A DNA stretch of 64,000 nt, taken from NCBI GenBank assembly GCA_963989385.1, contig OZ022499.1, positions 75,268,203-75,332,202 of the forward strand, in the 5' to 3' direction. This DNA comes from Ctena decussata. Lineage: Eukaryota > Mollusca > Bivalvia > Lucinida > Lucinidae. Shown in pieces: positions 1 through 10,990 of the stretch (its first letter is position 1; each line of letters opens with the position of its first letter). Position numbers and translations under genes: made by a program. A model generated the notes under the pieces. It saw nothing but the letters and a program-made list of their open reading frames with translations. It was not told the DNA's origin and did not search any database.

Positions 1-66
1 CCCAGGCTGATCTGATTCCGCGCTGGGCGCACAACCACGTTGTTAGTTTTGTCGTGTCGCCGCTCA
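1..66. mobile_element. FB-A fold-back element, right half
   Basis: This is the right half of the palindromic element called FB-A here, cut by the window edge. It contains the GCTGGGCGCACAACCAC arm and ends in a degenerate GTCGTGTCGCCGCTCA terminus. Ten further copies occur in the window. Confidence 0.8.
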
Positions 67-712
67 AATATTTCGTAATGGTTAAGGTCTACACTGTTGA
101 GGGTGGTATAAAAAAAGTTACACCATGGTTTCTCCGCCTGTTCAGAAGATAATCTACCTGCTAAAGCTATTTGATTATCACCTCATACAGGAGAACAAAC
201 CATGGTGCATAACTTATATGACTTATATTAGACATTTATCATTTAGATATGATAGTGTCTAAGACTCGAAAGCTCGGTGACGCTAACAGGTGAGGTATGA
301 AATAGTGAAATCTGGAATGTTCAGAACTAGCGTAAAAATTCTATTGGAACACCTAACTACTGAACCTCATTTTTGCTTTTACAGTGCAGTAAAGCGCCCG
401 CACGATGCAGATGGAATGGGAAACAGTATATACCCTGATCGGGTTGGTCCTTAAAGAACAGCGCAGAACCCGACGAGACTGCAGTAGCAGTCTGTCCTGG
501 GTTTGCACTGTTAACTCAAACCTATCTGTCCCAATACTTAGAATTTATACAGAACAAAGCAGCTAACTAAAGTCACAGTATGTTGACGATGAAACTGAAT
601 ATGTTGAATGCAAACTGTGCAGACCCTGGTCAGGCGAGACTCTGATCTAGAAAGAGATTGTAGTAACCTTATCCGACCATAAATACACATGCCATTTGTA
701 TCTGTATCTGGG
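67..712. other. unassigned non-coding DNA
   Basis: I see no gene here. Near 605-650 there is a weak relative of the recurrent hairpin core (GCAAACTGTGCAGACCCTGG followed by a GATC-containing arm). The rest is unassigned. Confidence 0.5.
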
Positions 713-985
713 TTAACCCATTTATGCCTGGTGGACTCTTCTGTCCTTATAAATTGGACGAGTCCATTTGTCGGTTAAGGGGTGTTTGGGTTAGGTTTTT
801 TTTTTAATCATTTTTATATTTATTTTAAGGAGAAATACCCATCTGTCTTATGCAAATAGTATAGGCCCTGATCAGATACCGCGTTCTGCGGCGTCTGATC
901 TGTGTCTGCACTGTTTGCCAATGTCCCTTTTATGGGACACTTGTGCGACACTAGCCATAAATGCATTACTATGCTTAAATATCAA
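713..985. mobile_element. TTAACCC-ended MITE (piggyBac-like), copy 1
   Basis: It starts TTAACCCATTTATGCC and shares the layout of the copies at 21015 and 28005: a GTGGACT segment, an AT-rich spacer, then the hairpin core with GATCAGA arms around CGCG and a final TGTCCC/GGGACA hairpin. The right terminus is degenerate. TTAA followed by CCC fits a piggyBac-type target site, but this is inference because no transposase is present. Confidence 0.65.
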
Positions 986-1083
986 CCCTTTCACGGTCGT
1001 ATGAAACGAAATGTCTGGTCCGGACCTGCACTGTTCGCCATTCAAAAACAATTTCCCTATCATTACTACAACTTCTTATAACT

Positions 1084-1085
<2 letters not shown>

Positions 1086-1117
<32 letters not shown>
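1086..1117. repeat. (TA)n microsatellite
   Basis: About 16 uninterrupted TA dinucleotides. Confidence 0.95.
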
Positions 1118-1118
<1 letters not shown>

Positions 1119-1119
<1 letters not shown>

Positions 1120-1381
1120 CGCCGCTGTTATTCCGTGGGTATAAACGTCGTGTCATAAAGATCGTATGACCACACGTCAAATGGCGCGTGGACGTAACAT
1201 CATTAACAACGTCCGTGTCAGCAATGCGTTTTCTTAATGAAATAGTGTTCATTAGAATCTTAATTTATGGGTCATATGACAAACAGAATCTCACACGAGT
1301 GGTCATTTCATATGAATTTATGAAACTCGCCGAAGGCTCGTTTCATAAATTTCATATGAAATGACCACTCATGTTGTGAGA
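1119..1381. repeat. dispersed repeat with long hairpin
   Basis: Positions 1119-1285 match the sequence at 63817-64000 in the same orientation (shared CGTCGTGTCATAAA, CGTGTCA and GGGTCATATGA blocks). Positions 1290-1381 form a long hairpin: GAGTGGTCATTTCATATGAA pairs with its complement across a short CGCCGAAGGC-type loop, giving a stem of more than 30 bp. It is probably a non-autonomous DNA element; its boundaries are uncertain. Confidence 0.65.
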
Positions 1382-1787
1382 GCCCCTTATGTTTTTCCTT
1401 CTCATTTTTAAACAGCACGGCCCACACATCGACCCCCCAAACAGTGTGAATCCGCCATTTAATTGACGTTTAGGCAATAGACAACAATGACCATTGCCTG
1501 TGGTCATCAGGATGTCAATCTACAATTGTCTTCATTTATTATCTGATTTCACGAAAAGTCGATATAATATTTCGACCAATATGACAAACCCATATAGAAA
1601 GGCTGACAAACCCATAGGTGGTGGTATCATATCTGTGACCCTCAGGGTGGAAAATAAAAAAAAACGAAAAAAAAAAATTGTTTGTCATTTTACCATTACT
1701 GTTTTGTACTTGATAGGTACAATGACTTTTTTATACACCTCTTGAGGGTTATAAGTACGATACCACCGCCTGTGGACAAACCCCAAT
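1382..1787. other. unassigned non-coding DNA
   Basis: AT-rich with several A-runs. Short open frames have no recognisable protein features. Confidence 0.5.
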
Positions 1788-1812
1788 CTCTCTCTCTCTC
1801 TCTCTCTCTCTG
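1788..1812. repeat. (CT)n microsatellite
   Basis: A run of CT dinucleotides of about 25 bp. Confidence 0.9.
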
Positions 1813-1933
1813 TATCCGAACATCCTCCTTTTTTGAGAGGATGATCTGCCGAGATGGGGAGAAGATGCCCATCTCATTGTGTCATCCATTGTCGCCATGT
1901 ATGTTAATAGGCTAGTCCTCCCGAGTGTAATAT

Positions 1934-2014
1934 GTCAATTAGACTCACAACTTTACAAAATAAAATTTGTTAAAATGATTATGTACATTGTGAGGTTGTG
2001 AAAGAGTCTAATTG
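1934..2014. mobile_element. short inverted-repeat element
   Basis: The ends are inverted copies: TGTCAATTAGACTCACAAC on the left and GTTGTGAAAGAGTCTAATTG on the right, about 80 bp in total. It looks like a small MITE or a relic hairpin. Confidence 0.45.
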
Positions 2015-2044
2015 ATAAGTCACAGTTATGCACCAGTCATTTGT

Positions 2045-2120
2045 AACTACAGTCCAACGACCCCGAGGATTTGCGGGATTCGAACCCATACCGCAAATGT
2101 TATGTACACCGTCTCCTTAT
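2045..2120 (-). repeat. tRNA-like SINE relic
   Basis: On the minus strand the sequence contains GGGTTCGAATCCCGC, a good B-box/T-arm, but there is no convincing A-box or cloverleaf. It is read as a decayed tRNA-derived SINE head, not a functional tRNA. Confidence 0.35.
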
Positions 2121-2750
2121 GCAACTGCTATCACAATCAGAACTCTGAAGACTTACCCCGCATTGCGGGAACGATCTACAGTCTGTATAATCACAGTCTG
2201 TATAATTCTGCTTGACACCTTTGAATCCCAAGTTGATGGTAGGGACGGGTGCGAACGCGGGTAGGCGTGGTACGAAAAGGCTCTTGTTCGAGGAAACTGA
2301 AACTTGTTTTTTTTTTTTCTTCTGGGCCCACTAATGCTTGTCTAATAACAGAAATCTGACCTCAGATGACACAGGTATTTGTGTAACAGAAAACTGTTGT
2401 ATCATAGTACTATATTTTCACGTGGTATGTAAAATCGTAAAGTAGACACGATTAATTAGCCTAATTGCATACATTACACAGCAAGTACGATCGAAGAAAA
2501 AATACAATACTGTATTAAAACATACTTACATACTATGCTGAATTAGACAGATGAAAGACAGTTAATATATCTCGATGACACACAACATATGATTATGATA
2601 AGTCACGGCAGTCTCGCTGAAATACAACATATCAGCGATGCTGCGTTTTCCTTTGATGATGTTTTTTGGGGGTCGTCTCAAAAGCAATAGGATTGTTCTT
2701 TGAAATAAGGGAAATAACTATGATAGGAATAATTTGTATCAAAGAAATGT
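2121..2750. other. unassigned non-coding DNA
   Basis: AT-rich sequence with poly-T near 2307-2318. No gene or clear repeat boundary was seen. Confidence 0.5.
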
Positions 2751-3014
2751 TGAGCCGCGACACGAACAAACAAACAAAGTGGCATGTGCGAAGATTCAGA
2801 TCAGATTCAGATCAGCCATGGCGGAGATCAGCTTGGGCATCCGCCCAGTCTGACCAGAGTCTTCGCTGTCCGCATGGAGCTAGCTTAGACTAACTCCGAG
2901 CTACCATTTAAGCACACAGCAAAGATTCTGAGGAGACTGGATGGATCCCCAGGCTGATATCTGAGTCTTTGGTGGGCGCACACCCCACTGTTGGCTTTGT
3001 CGTGTCGCGGCTCA
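2751..3014. mobile_element. FB-A fold-back element, full length
   Basis: Both termini are present: TGAGCCGCGACACGA at the left and TCGTGTCGCGGCTCA at the right. The arms carry CAGATCAG and CATCCGCCCAGTCTGA and their complements. The left arm has a small local duplication (AGATTCAGATCAGATTCAGA), which makes this copy longer than the usual 240 bp. No coding capacity. Confidence 0.85.
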
Positions 3015-3318
3015 ATTAATATTTTCTGGTCTATGTAGATCTGTAGGTTTATTCTGAGTCAGTTTCGCTGGGTGCGGTGCTGTGAATTTCACTTTCTGCG
3101 CATGAACAGACTCGATCATAAGCCGGGACAGCTTGCAGAAGATCTTCCTTCAAAATCAAGTTTTCACTACATCTGGAGTTGTGCGATGTTGCAGCCACAA
3201 AGGGTCTCCCCCGTACATCATAATGCTATCGTTTTGTTTCTTTAGCCATCTAATATGGTTGCGGTAGCACAATACATTTGGGGGGGGGGGTCACTTCCAT
3301 TATAAAGCATTTAAGGTA

Positions 3319-3664
3319 TATATGTGCCGCTGGAATAACCCTACTTTTTATCTGCCAGATACATCAATAGGTATGTATGATTTTACAGACTAATATACAT
3401 GAATAGGTCTTATTTCTCCAAGCTCTGTATATAAAAGCCAGCTTATCTGATTTTTATCAAAAAGAAACAATTATCAATTACAAAGACAACAAATGTTCTC
3501 AGCATACTAATTTCTTTAACGCCAAAATCATGAGCTAATCTAAGCATCTGCAGTATACATGAATAGGGTCCAAATTTGATACAAAATACATGAATATGTA
3601 TACATATTTTGGCACTTTTGTTATACATGAATAGGGTGGGTTATCAGAGTTCCAGCGGCACATC
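3319..3664. mobile_element. nested MITE with GTGCCGCTGGAA ends
   Basis: Inverted ends are ATGTGCCGCTGGAATAACCC and its near complement ending GTTCCAGCGGCACAT. The interior repeats the motif TATACATGAATAGG three times and close variants twice. It sits inside the element at 3053-4092. Confidence 0.6.
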
Positions 3665-3808
3665 TGCACCCCTTTAAATACCAAGTGACCCCTTTCCCCC
3701 ACCCCGTGTTGGACACAGTGACATTGGAGTCAATGTATCGCACAACACCAGCTGCACTGAAAACCTGATTTTGAAGGAAGATCTTCTGCAAGGAAGACAT
3801 AAAAAGCT

Positions 3809-4031
3809 GGGCCCGTATTCATAAAGCCACTTAAGTCGTTGCTATGCTGTTGCTAAGGCTAAATATCTATAAAGGAGATTTCCTACAACTATGAATTTTG
3901 GTCTGGAGGAACAGTCTTTGTAAGACTGTTCCTCCAGAGCAAATTTCATAGTTGTAGGGAATCTCCTTCAAAGAAATTTAGCCTTAGCAACAGCATAGCA
4001 ACGACTTAAGTCTATTTATGAATACGGCCCC
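3809..4031. mobile_element. GGGCCGTATTCATAAA fold-back element, copy 1
   Basis: Nearly perfect palindrome of about 223 bp, with centre GGAACAGTCTTTGTAAGACT. A second copy lies at 38250-38472 with very few differences. This copy interrupts AGCTG/CCCGGCTTATGATC of the outer fold-back, whose uninterrupted counterpart is on the opposite arm. A CTGG direct repeat next to the ends is a possible target duplication. Confidence 0.8.
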
Positions 4032-4224
4032 TGGCCCGGCTTATGATCGAGTCTGTTCATGCACAATACATTGGCTCTTTCTGAGTCAGTTTGAATACAG
4101 TTTGTATAGAGTTCCGCTAAAGCCAGCCTGTGCTAGGGGGCGTGAGCAGTAATACATTTATCAAATCGCAAAACCAGGTTTTTCTCTGAAAAAAAAACCC
4201 CAGTATTTGCTAATAAGTGTGCAT

Positions 4225-4372
4225 TTGGCTTGCCACAGTAAACCGAATAAACAGCTCTTTTGAAACAAGTGGTCATTCAGCTACCCCAACTGAAAACTGC
4301 AATAACATTTAGTTTCACCTACTTAAAATTATAATTTCAAATTGCAAAACAAAATAGAAAACAGACTACGTT
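4225..4372 (+). repeat. dispersed repeat shared with 62641
   Basis: CACAGTAAACCGAAT, AGCTCTTT, GGTCATTCAGCTAC and the AAACAAAA-rich tail match 62641-62775 in the same orientation. The family is not recognised. The rest of 4093-5040 shows no gene. Confidence 0.5.
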
Positions 4373-5040
4373 ACTGTGAGCAAGACAGGTGTGTAGGTGA
4401 AATTATTCAACTTTGAAAAAGTAGACTCCCCTATGTTTTCTTCGTAATTTTGTGAAAGCTTGGACACAGGCTACCTCTTTTTTTATCTGCTCAGCGTAAT
4501 AATTTGCGAAAGAGTTGAAAAAAGTGCTAGCTGGGACGTCAGTCTCAATGCAGTGAAGTGTCTTCAGATCGAAAAGCGTTTTCAAGAACGACGGTTATTT
4601 TTTATAAATATGATTTATCTATTTTGTTTCTACTTTTGCGCAGCAAACTACCCTTTGATCTTTTCTTATATACACATTTTTTACATCAAAAAGTCAGGCA
4701 TTTTGTGATTCTAATTTGTGAAAAACACACAAAAAGGCATCTGCTAAGTTTTGGGAAGGTGTTATATTTTCAGCATTCCATGCAGATTTTTGTATTCACG
4801 ATAACAACTCTATTTTTTCCACCGTGTCTGATAGTTATGTTCGCTAACTGAAATGTTGATCGTACAATGTACATGTAGATCACATGCAATACAAACATCG
4901 TACAAACAACACGACAGCGGTGCACAGCGAAAGGTCCATGCAGGATTATGGTACTGCTTGCAGGACGTAAGACAACGTGGTCACTCTTCAGATTGTGCGG
5001 CTATGCAACGGCGTTATTATGGTTCGCTTTAACGTGACCT
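4373..5040. other. unassigned non-coding DNA
   Basis: Contains short overlapping open frames (4460-4851) rich in Phe and Tyr, typical of translated AT-rich DNA, with no domain features. Confidence 0.5.
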
Positions 5041-5115
5041 GGCCCAGAGGTTATAAAACATGAGTACAATCATCGCACTGATTGGCTGTCCGCTGAAGGG
5101 TAGCTAAGGGTCTAA
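5041..5115. mobile_element. truncated FB-A left part, interrupted
   Basis: Positions 5091-5115 (GGGTAGCTAAGGGTCTAA) are the central left part of an FB-A element. Its right half resumes at 6247 after the insertion at 5116-6246. The outer left arm is missing. Instead, AGAGGTTATAAAAC at 5046 resembles the end of the GAGGTTATAAAAC family (20616, 53819). Confidence 0.6.
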
Positions 5116-6246
5116 TGCCCCAGTCACACACACACATTACGGACTGGGCGGACAGTTCTGGAGTTTAAATCCACACAATTTGTGGGCGTGGTCTCTCTCC
5201 ATATCGAATCCGTATCATATCCGTTTGGTATCGGCAAGGTCCGCAGGATATGCCACCAAATTTTGAAAAGTTTAAATATTCAGTTAACCATAATGATCCG
5301 TAACTGAAGGCATTTATCCGCATTTATGCGTATCTAATCCGTATCTCGACCTATCGTTCCGCGGTCCACCCAAAATTTGTGGACAAATACGGTTTCATGC
5401 GGATTGTTACGGTAAGTTACAGGTCTCGTTCTGCGTATTGTTACGGATTAACGCCAAAGTCAGATTAGCTGTACGCAATTATCCTCACCAATACGTATCT
5501 GTCAGCATTGATGTGTAAGTTATCCGTATAGAAACGTATCTGAAGGTAAAAGTCCGTAAAAAAACTCCGAACGAGACCCGTAACTAACCGTAATTGAAGG
5601 TAACGATCTGCGCGAAACCGTATCAGTCCACAACTTGGGGTTGGGCTTCGGAATGATAGGTTTATATACGGATTAGATACGGATAAGATACGGATTAGAT
5701 ACGGATTATATATGGATAAATGCGCATGAATGCCTTCAGTTACCTTTTGTTACGGATCAATACGGTTTACTCGTCCGCGCCTGAATTTTGAAAATTTTCA
5801 AAATTTGGAATCGGATCCTGCGGACCCTACGGATACGATACGGACAGTTACAGACTCTGCGGATGCGATACGGACCTTTACGAATAACACCGGACAAATA
5901 CGGATGGGCCATCAGCAGATGCGATACGGACCATTACGAATAAAACCGGACATATACGAACGGGCTATCCGTAGCATCAACAACATCTTTCCGCATCTAG
6001 AAGAAACAGAAGGTAATGGGAGGTAAGTAGTACGTATACATTCGTATCATCTCTCATCGTATTGATTCAAAGGGAAACTATCTGACCGCAGATATCCGCA
6101 TTTATCCTTAATCATACGCATCTATAGGTAACTGTATCCGTAAATTAATCAAGAAAATAAGCCACGCCCACAAATTCTACGGATTATTGTGGATTTTTAT
6201 CCACAACTATCCGCCCAGTCCGTAATGTGTGTGTGTGACTGGGGCA
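5116..6246. mobile_element. 1.13-kb TIR element, TACGGAT-rich, TAA target duplication
   Basis: The termini are perfect inverted repeats of 37 bp starting TGCCCCAGTCACACACACAC, extended imperfectly past GGGCGTGG. It is flanked by TAA on both sides and splits an FB-A element, so the pre-insertion site (GGGTCTAAGCTAGC) can be read from intact copies. A 3-bp TAA duplication fits PIF/Harbinger-type transposition. The interior is packed with TACGGAT/ATCCGTA heptamers in both orientations. The 98-residue frame at 5730-6026 is translated repeat (TDTIRTVTDSADAIRT) and not a transposase. Confidence 0.8.
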
Positions 6247-6363
6247 TAAGCTAGCTTCATGCGGACAGCGAAGACTTTGATCAGACTGGGCGGATGCCCA
6301 AACTGATATGAGTCTTCGCTGGACGCACATGCATCTTTGATGGTTTTCTCGTGTCGCGGCTCA
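6247..6363. mobile_element. FB-A right half (continues 5091-5115)
   Basis: Resumes with TAAGCTAGCTTCATGCGGAC and runs through GACTGGGCGGATGCCC to the terminus CTCGTGTCGCGGCTCA. Confidence 0.8.
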
Positions 6364-6515
6364 AATGTATCCCGCTTTTAAACCTGGTGAACCATCTAGT
6401 AGTAGCATCTCGTTAAAATCTTACAAATTAAAACACTGTTTTGGGGTAAAATATTATGTTATGGCTACACAAAGTCAAGTCAAATTTTGGGCATACCTAC
6501 ATATTTTCTGCCATT

Positions 6516-6744
6516 TTAACCCTTTTTAGACCGGATCCCGTTTTGGGGACATTATGCAAACAGTGCAGACCCAGTTCAGACGCCGCAAAACGCGGCGTCT
6601 GATCAGGGTCTACATTGTTTGCTTACAGGAATTTCTATGCAAAGTACAATAAAAGTGAAAATATTCACCAGAAACCCCTAAAACTAGTAATGGGATTATC
6701 TGAATGATAAGAATGGACAAGTCCACTGGTCAGAAAAGGGTTAA
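6516..6744. mobile_element. TTAACCC-ended MITE, copy 2 (reverse)
   Basis: Starts TTAACCC and ends GGGTTAA. It contains GCAAACAGTGCAGACCCAG, paired arms CAGACGCCGC/GCGGCGTCTG around AAAAC, then an AT-rich spacer and GACAAGTCCACTGG. Orientation is opposite to the copies at 713, 21015 and 28005. Confidence 0.75.
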
Positions 6745-8018
6745 AGGGGCATTCCTACTGAGCACAAAAAGGGGAATCGACGTTGATTCAAAACAGCTAT
6801 TGCTATTGCAACTTGCTATTCAAAACAGTTTGATACCGGTATTTCGCCCACCAGAGGAAAGAACAGGGGGAGGGCGGGGTCGAAATGAACTGTGCAGACC
6901 GAGGTCAGTGCCTCTGCGCGATGTGGGCCCAGTCATTCCTCAAATTTTAGGTTAAAAAAGAGAGAACAAGACTCTTTAAAAAAAGATAATCGGCGCAGAT
7001 TAAAAGGAAGTGTGTTTTGTTATATGTCTCTAGTTGAAGATTTGACAAGAACTTTCATGAATAAGTAAGCTATGTCGGTATGCCGTAATTTTGACACTGG
7101 GTAGCGACAACGACCTATCTCAAAATTGAGCTGTCCAATTTGGAATTCCAAAATGGACCGCGGTCAATCTTGAAATTGACCTGATTTCAAAATAGTCATC
7201 AACATGTTGCACTTGTGTGTATTAAACCGAAAGTAGAAATCGAAAGTAGATCTACGACGAAAAAATATAAAGTTTTGAATATCTGCGTCTGTTTTCGACA
7301 ACATTTCTTTTCTAAAATTACAAACAAGAGAAACATTTGTAATTAATAGGAGATAACGGGAATCCCCGGAGTGACGTCATCGGATGATCACGTGGGTAGA
7401 TTGGTTGGCAAAAAGATAGCGACAGACAGTGGACTTCTATGGAATTTTGCTGAAAATTAACCTCTGAAAAGCGTAAAATATAGTTTAGAAACCTGCGAAT
7501 AAATAGAAACCGATAAAACCAGTGCAAATATTGTTTTAATCGCTTGTCGCGCGAAAAAATAGAGTTATTTAATATTATTTAATTACTCGATATACATTGA
7601 CTCGCTTAGGAACAGGACTTTTTCTCTAAATATCTTTGACTTAAAAAGAAAAATCAATAAATGAAATAAAAATACAATAAATCGGAGGTACTAAAAATCA
7701 GTATTTTAACCTTTTCGACATTCAAGGTGATTATCAAATAGAACACGGGTAATAGAAAATGAAAGACAATAAAATATAGAAACTTGTATCCGACGAGAAG
7801 TAATGCAAAATTAATAAAACATATTGATCTGATTTAGGGATAAGAAAATGTAAAAAATAAATAAGTAAATGAATTTATATTCATGACTGCGATTCAAAAG
7901 AAGATGTTATAAAACGGTAAAGTATAATATACACGTATAAGCAGAGAACCTTCTGTTTTGAAACTACTATAAGTAATTAGCACATTATTTAGTCCGAGCT
8001 CATGACATCTGAACAACA

Positions 8019-8021
<3 letters not shown>
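6745..8021. other. unassigned AT-rich DNA
   Basis: No gene. A short imperfect inverted block lies at 7115-7190 (CTCAAAATTGAGCTGTCCAA with later TTGAAATTGACC). Sequence 7360-7400 holds TGACGTCA next to CACGTG, possible but unsupported factor sites. Confidence 0.5.

Positions 8022-8064
<43 letters not shown>
8022..8064. repeat. (CT)n microsatellite
   Basis: An uninterrupted CT run of about 43 bp. Confidence 0.95.
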
Positions 8065-8065
<1 letters not shown>

Positions 8066-8237
8066 ATTGTTTGCTTTTTTATATTTTATTAGCGGACAAG
8101 CATATTAATATTAAAATATCATAGATTATAATAATCGAGTTTTATTTGATATTTAAATTAGCCACACCACCAAAAACTGTTGGTAATATTATACAAGTTA
8201 ATATGACATTGTCACTGTATGAAACCCGCGGCGTTCT

Positions 8238-9427
8238 TGAGACGTTCTCAGTTAAGCTGGGCCATTCGCGGACAAAAATGGCCATATATACAACCATGCC
8301 AGAATTCAAGAAAAAATCATGACCATAATGCTCATGATATCTGCTCCAAAGCTTTAAAATATTTTCAGATAATAGTTTAAGATTATGAAATACCAACCAT
8401 GTTTAGAGACATACCCTAACAATTAAAAATGGCGTATTTTATGACGTTATTTAGATACGTTGAAGAACGATGTCGCATACAATTTCTTTGACATGCGTAG
8501 CATTGCACTTTTACCAATCTACTGACATTTGATTATTTTGGCTGGTTTCAATTTAAAATGTTTTTCTTTGCTTTTCTGGATGAAAGGGGTTTTCTATGAA
8601 GCGCTGCTTAATCAAATGACGTCAACGCTTTCAAAACGTGATCTTAGTGACGTTGTGACGTAGGTTACGTGTGACGTAGGTTACAGTACACACTTTTTAA
8701 CGTTTTTATACCATTTAATGTTTCAGTGCATGAAATTTAAGCACACCATCTTGTAGCTGTTACTAGGCAGGATTTTGCACATGAGTTTCAGAGCGATTGC
8801 TTTGCTCAGTTTTAAGAAAAGCCCGTGACGTAAGGTTACATTCTTAAAGAAAAATGCTGGGGTAATGTACGTTGAAGTCGAGTAAAATATACAAAATGGA
8901 CCAAATCTGCACAAATGATATAAACTATTAAGGAACACATATTTCTTCGTGTGATCTTGTAAGTTTTATGATGCTGGGCCATTTTAGTTAATACATGTAG
9001 CACGAATTTAGCGCTGTGACGTAGGTTACATAAAATTTGCGACATTAGTTCCCAGTCTCATTTCGTAGCAAAAACTACCCTTTGGATATTGTTTCAGCGG
9101 GGAAATATATAAGAAATCACCTGAATTTAATAATGGAACTCGATTTTAAGCAGTGATTTATCTTCTTTAGCCGTGCGGCGTTCATATCTATACAACGGCA
9201 ATATTGCGACATTTAAAAACGTCGCCTTTTAAACCAGGGTATCATTATTCGAACCAGTGTTAAAAATGTCTAACAAAACGCATGCATGTCTTGGTACTTT
9301 TATCTACTTTTTTAGGCAGTGGGCTACTTGTCAGAAGGTAAACAGGACCGTTATTTTGTAATTTAAAGAAAGGTAATAGGAAGGACAAAATTAATAGCTA
9401 ATGGCCCAGCTTAACTGAGAACGTCTC
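8238..9427. mobile_element. 1.19-kb TIR element with GTGACGTAGGTTAC motifs
   Basis: The ends are perfect inverted repeats of 28 bp (GAGACGTTCTCAGTTAAGCT, continuing to GGGCCATT). The interior contains GTGACGTAGGTTAC or a one-base variant four times (8649-8685 twice, 8824, 9016). No transposase frame is present, so it is non-autonomous. I could not define a target duplication, so the superfamily is open. Confidence 0.75.
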
Positions 9428-9769
9428 TCTTTGACATATGATAATTAAAGACATTCCTTATCAAAAGACCCGCTGAATACCGGATATATTCATTATAAAC
9501 AATAAACAAACGGTTTAATTTCAAAATGTACACCAGATACAGACCCATTATTTTAGAGTATCCATGCTAAAACATACATCTAAAAGCACTTCATGTGGAC
9601 CAATTTAAATGAATTAGGTGAGAGAATAGAAGAATATTTCACATTAAAATACTTACATTTCTCAGCGTTATCATTTATAAAAAAAATATGCATCATAATG
9701 CGCAAAAAACACGTCATGATTAATTACATAGTTTAAAATCACCCAATAAACGTTCAATATAGCGTGATT
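9428..9769. other. unassigned AT-rich DNA
   Basis: No gene or repeat boundary recognised. Confidence 0.45.
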
Positions 9770-9819
9770 GATTATCGACTTTTTGCCAACCAGTGTGGGG
9801 AATACCTTGGAAATCCTTA

Positions 9820-9875
9820 TCGATGACGTCACCGCGTTTTCTCCTATATAAGACACAGCGCTAGTATTCACAGTG
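9820..9875 (+). promoter_or_regulatory. possible core promoter (CRE plus TATA)
   Basis: GATGACGTCACC (a full CRE palindrome) is followed about 12 bp later by CCTATATAAGAC, a good TATA box. A start near 9870 would be expected. Downstream, a short frame at 9989 could begin MEIIGGCASKKHEKIK before a possible GT donor, but no following exon was found. Only sequence motifs support this. Confidence 0.3.
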
Positions 9876-10177
9876 CAGTACGACGAGAAAAAAACGAAGA
9901 TTAAATATTCATTGACCTTTGATATTATTGGCTAAAATTTGACATACGCGTTATTTGACCAATGGAATCTTAAGAAATGTGAAACAAAATGGAAATCATA
10001 GGAGGCTGCGCCTCGAAAAAACATGAGAAAATAAAAGGTTACACATTTTAATTCAGCATTATCAGAAGGGTTACGTGAACACGGTGATTCCGATAGGAAT
10101 TTTCGATCATGAATTTAAGACTTTCCTTAAATCTCTCGTCCCTGATCATATACTTTAGGCATTTGTATACGTTTTTT

Positions 10178-10990
10178 GTCACCCGACGTAGGTGGAGGGG
10201 GACTATAGAAATGACCCTCGTCCGTCCGTGTGTCAGTCCGTCCGTCATTCCGTCCGTCCGTCCGTCCGAAATCTTGTCCCCGCACTCCTCCTACGTCTTT
10301 CATCGGATTGATTTGAAGTTTTACAAATTGTATTCTTATGGTATGAAGATGTGCATGTGATTTTTGATTTTCGTTTCAGCCATTTTTAATGGAGTTACGG
10401 CCCTTGCTGACTCAGACCTTGTCCCCGCAACTCCTGCCACATCTTTCATCAGATTGACTTGAAATAGTGCAGAATGTTTCATCATGATCTGAAGATGTGC
10501 ATGTGATTTTGGAATTTCAATTGTCCTATATTTTACAAAGTTATGGCCCTTTGTCATTTTTGGCATTTTTCCAACTTTTAAACCATTTGACCGAGAGAGC
10601 TGAAATTTGGTATGCTAGTAGCATTTGGTAAATTGAGTATTCTGATTATTGTTAGGATATGCTAAATCTATTAGTGACAGAGTTATTCCCCTTTCATAAT
10701 AAATAGACATTCACTTAAAGGTAAAAGGATAACTCAAGAACTATTCATATTAATGGGCTGAATTTTCATAAATGCATTGTTCATTTTTCATCAGATTCAT
10801 ATTAGGAGGATTATGGCCCTTGTTATTTTGTTATTGGGTATACAGTCTTGATGTTTTGGGCATTCTGTAAGGGACTAAAGTTTCAGTAACCTGATTTTAC
10901 ACATATACGCCCAGTTCTGAACTTAAGTATTTTATAACCTCATAGAGGCCCAGTAATTGGGTACATGTCTTTGCTTATGCTTCAATTATT
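10178..10990 (+). mobile_element. Helitron-like element fragment with tandem core
   Basis: It starts GTCACCCGACGTAGGTGGAG, followed by a GTCCGTCCGTCCGTCC stretch and then about 144-bp repeats. Positions 10267 and 10411 are clear units sharing CTTGTCCCCGCA, TTTCATC and GAAGATGTGCATGTGATTTT; more degenerate units follow. This layout resembles the tandem-cored non-autonomous elements common in bivalves. The class is inference. Confidence 0.55.

Larger units (their letters stand above)
3053..4092. mobile_element. fold-back element with two nested insertions
   Basis: The outer arms are inverted copies. The left arm (3053-3200) reads CTGAGTCAGTTT, then CATGAACAGACTCGATCATA, then GAAGATCTTCCTTCAAAATC. 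The right arm carries the complements in reverse order and ends at 4092. Two other inverted-repeat elements lie inside (3319-3664 and 3809-4031), and the second interrupts the right arm. Confidence 0.7.

Noticed and set aside
5730..6026. 98-residue protein with TDTIRTVTDSADAIRT repeats
   Set aside because: It is the translation of the TACGGAT heptamer array inside a transposable element.
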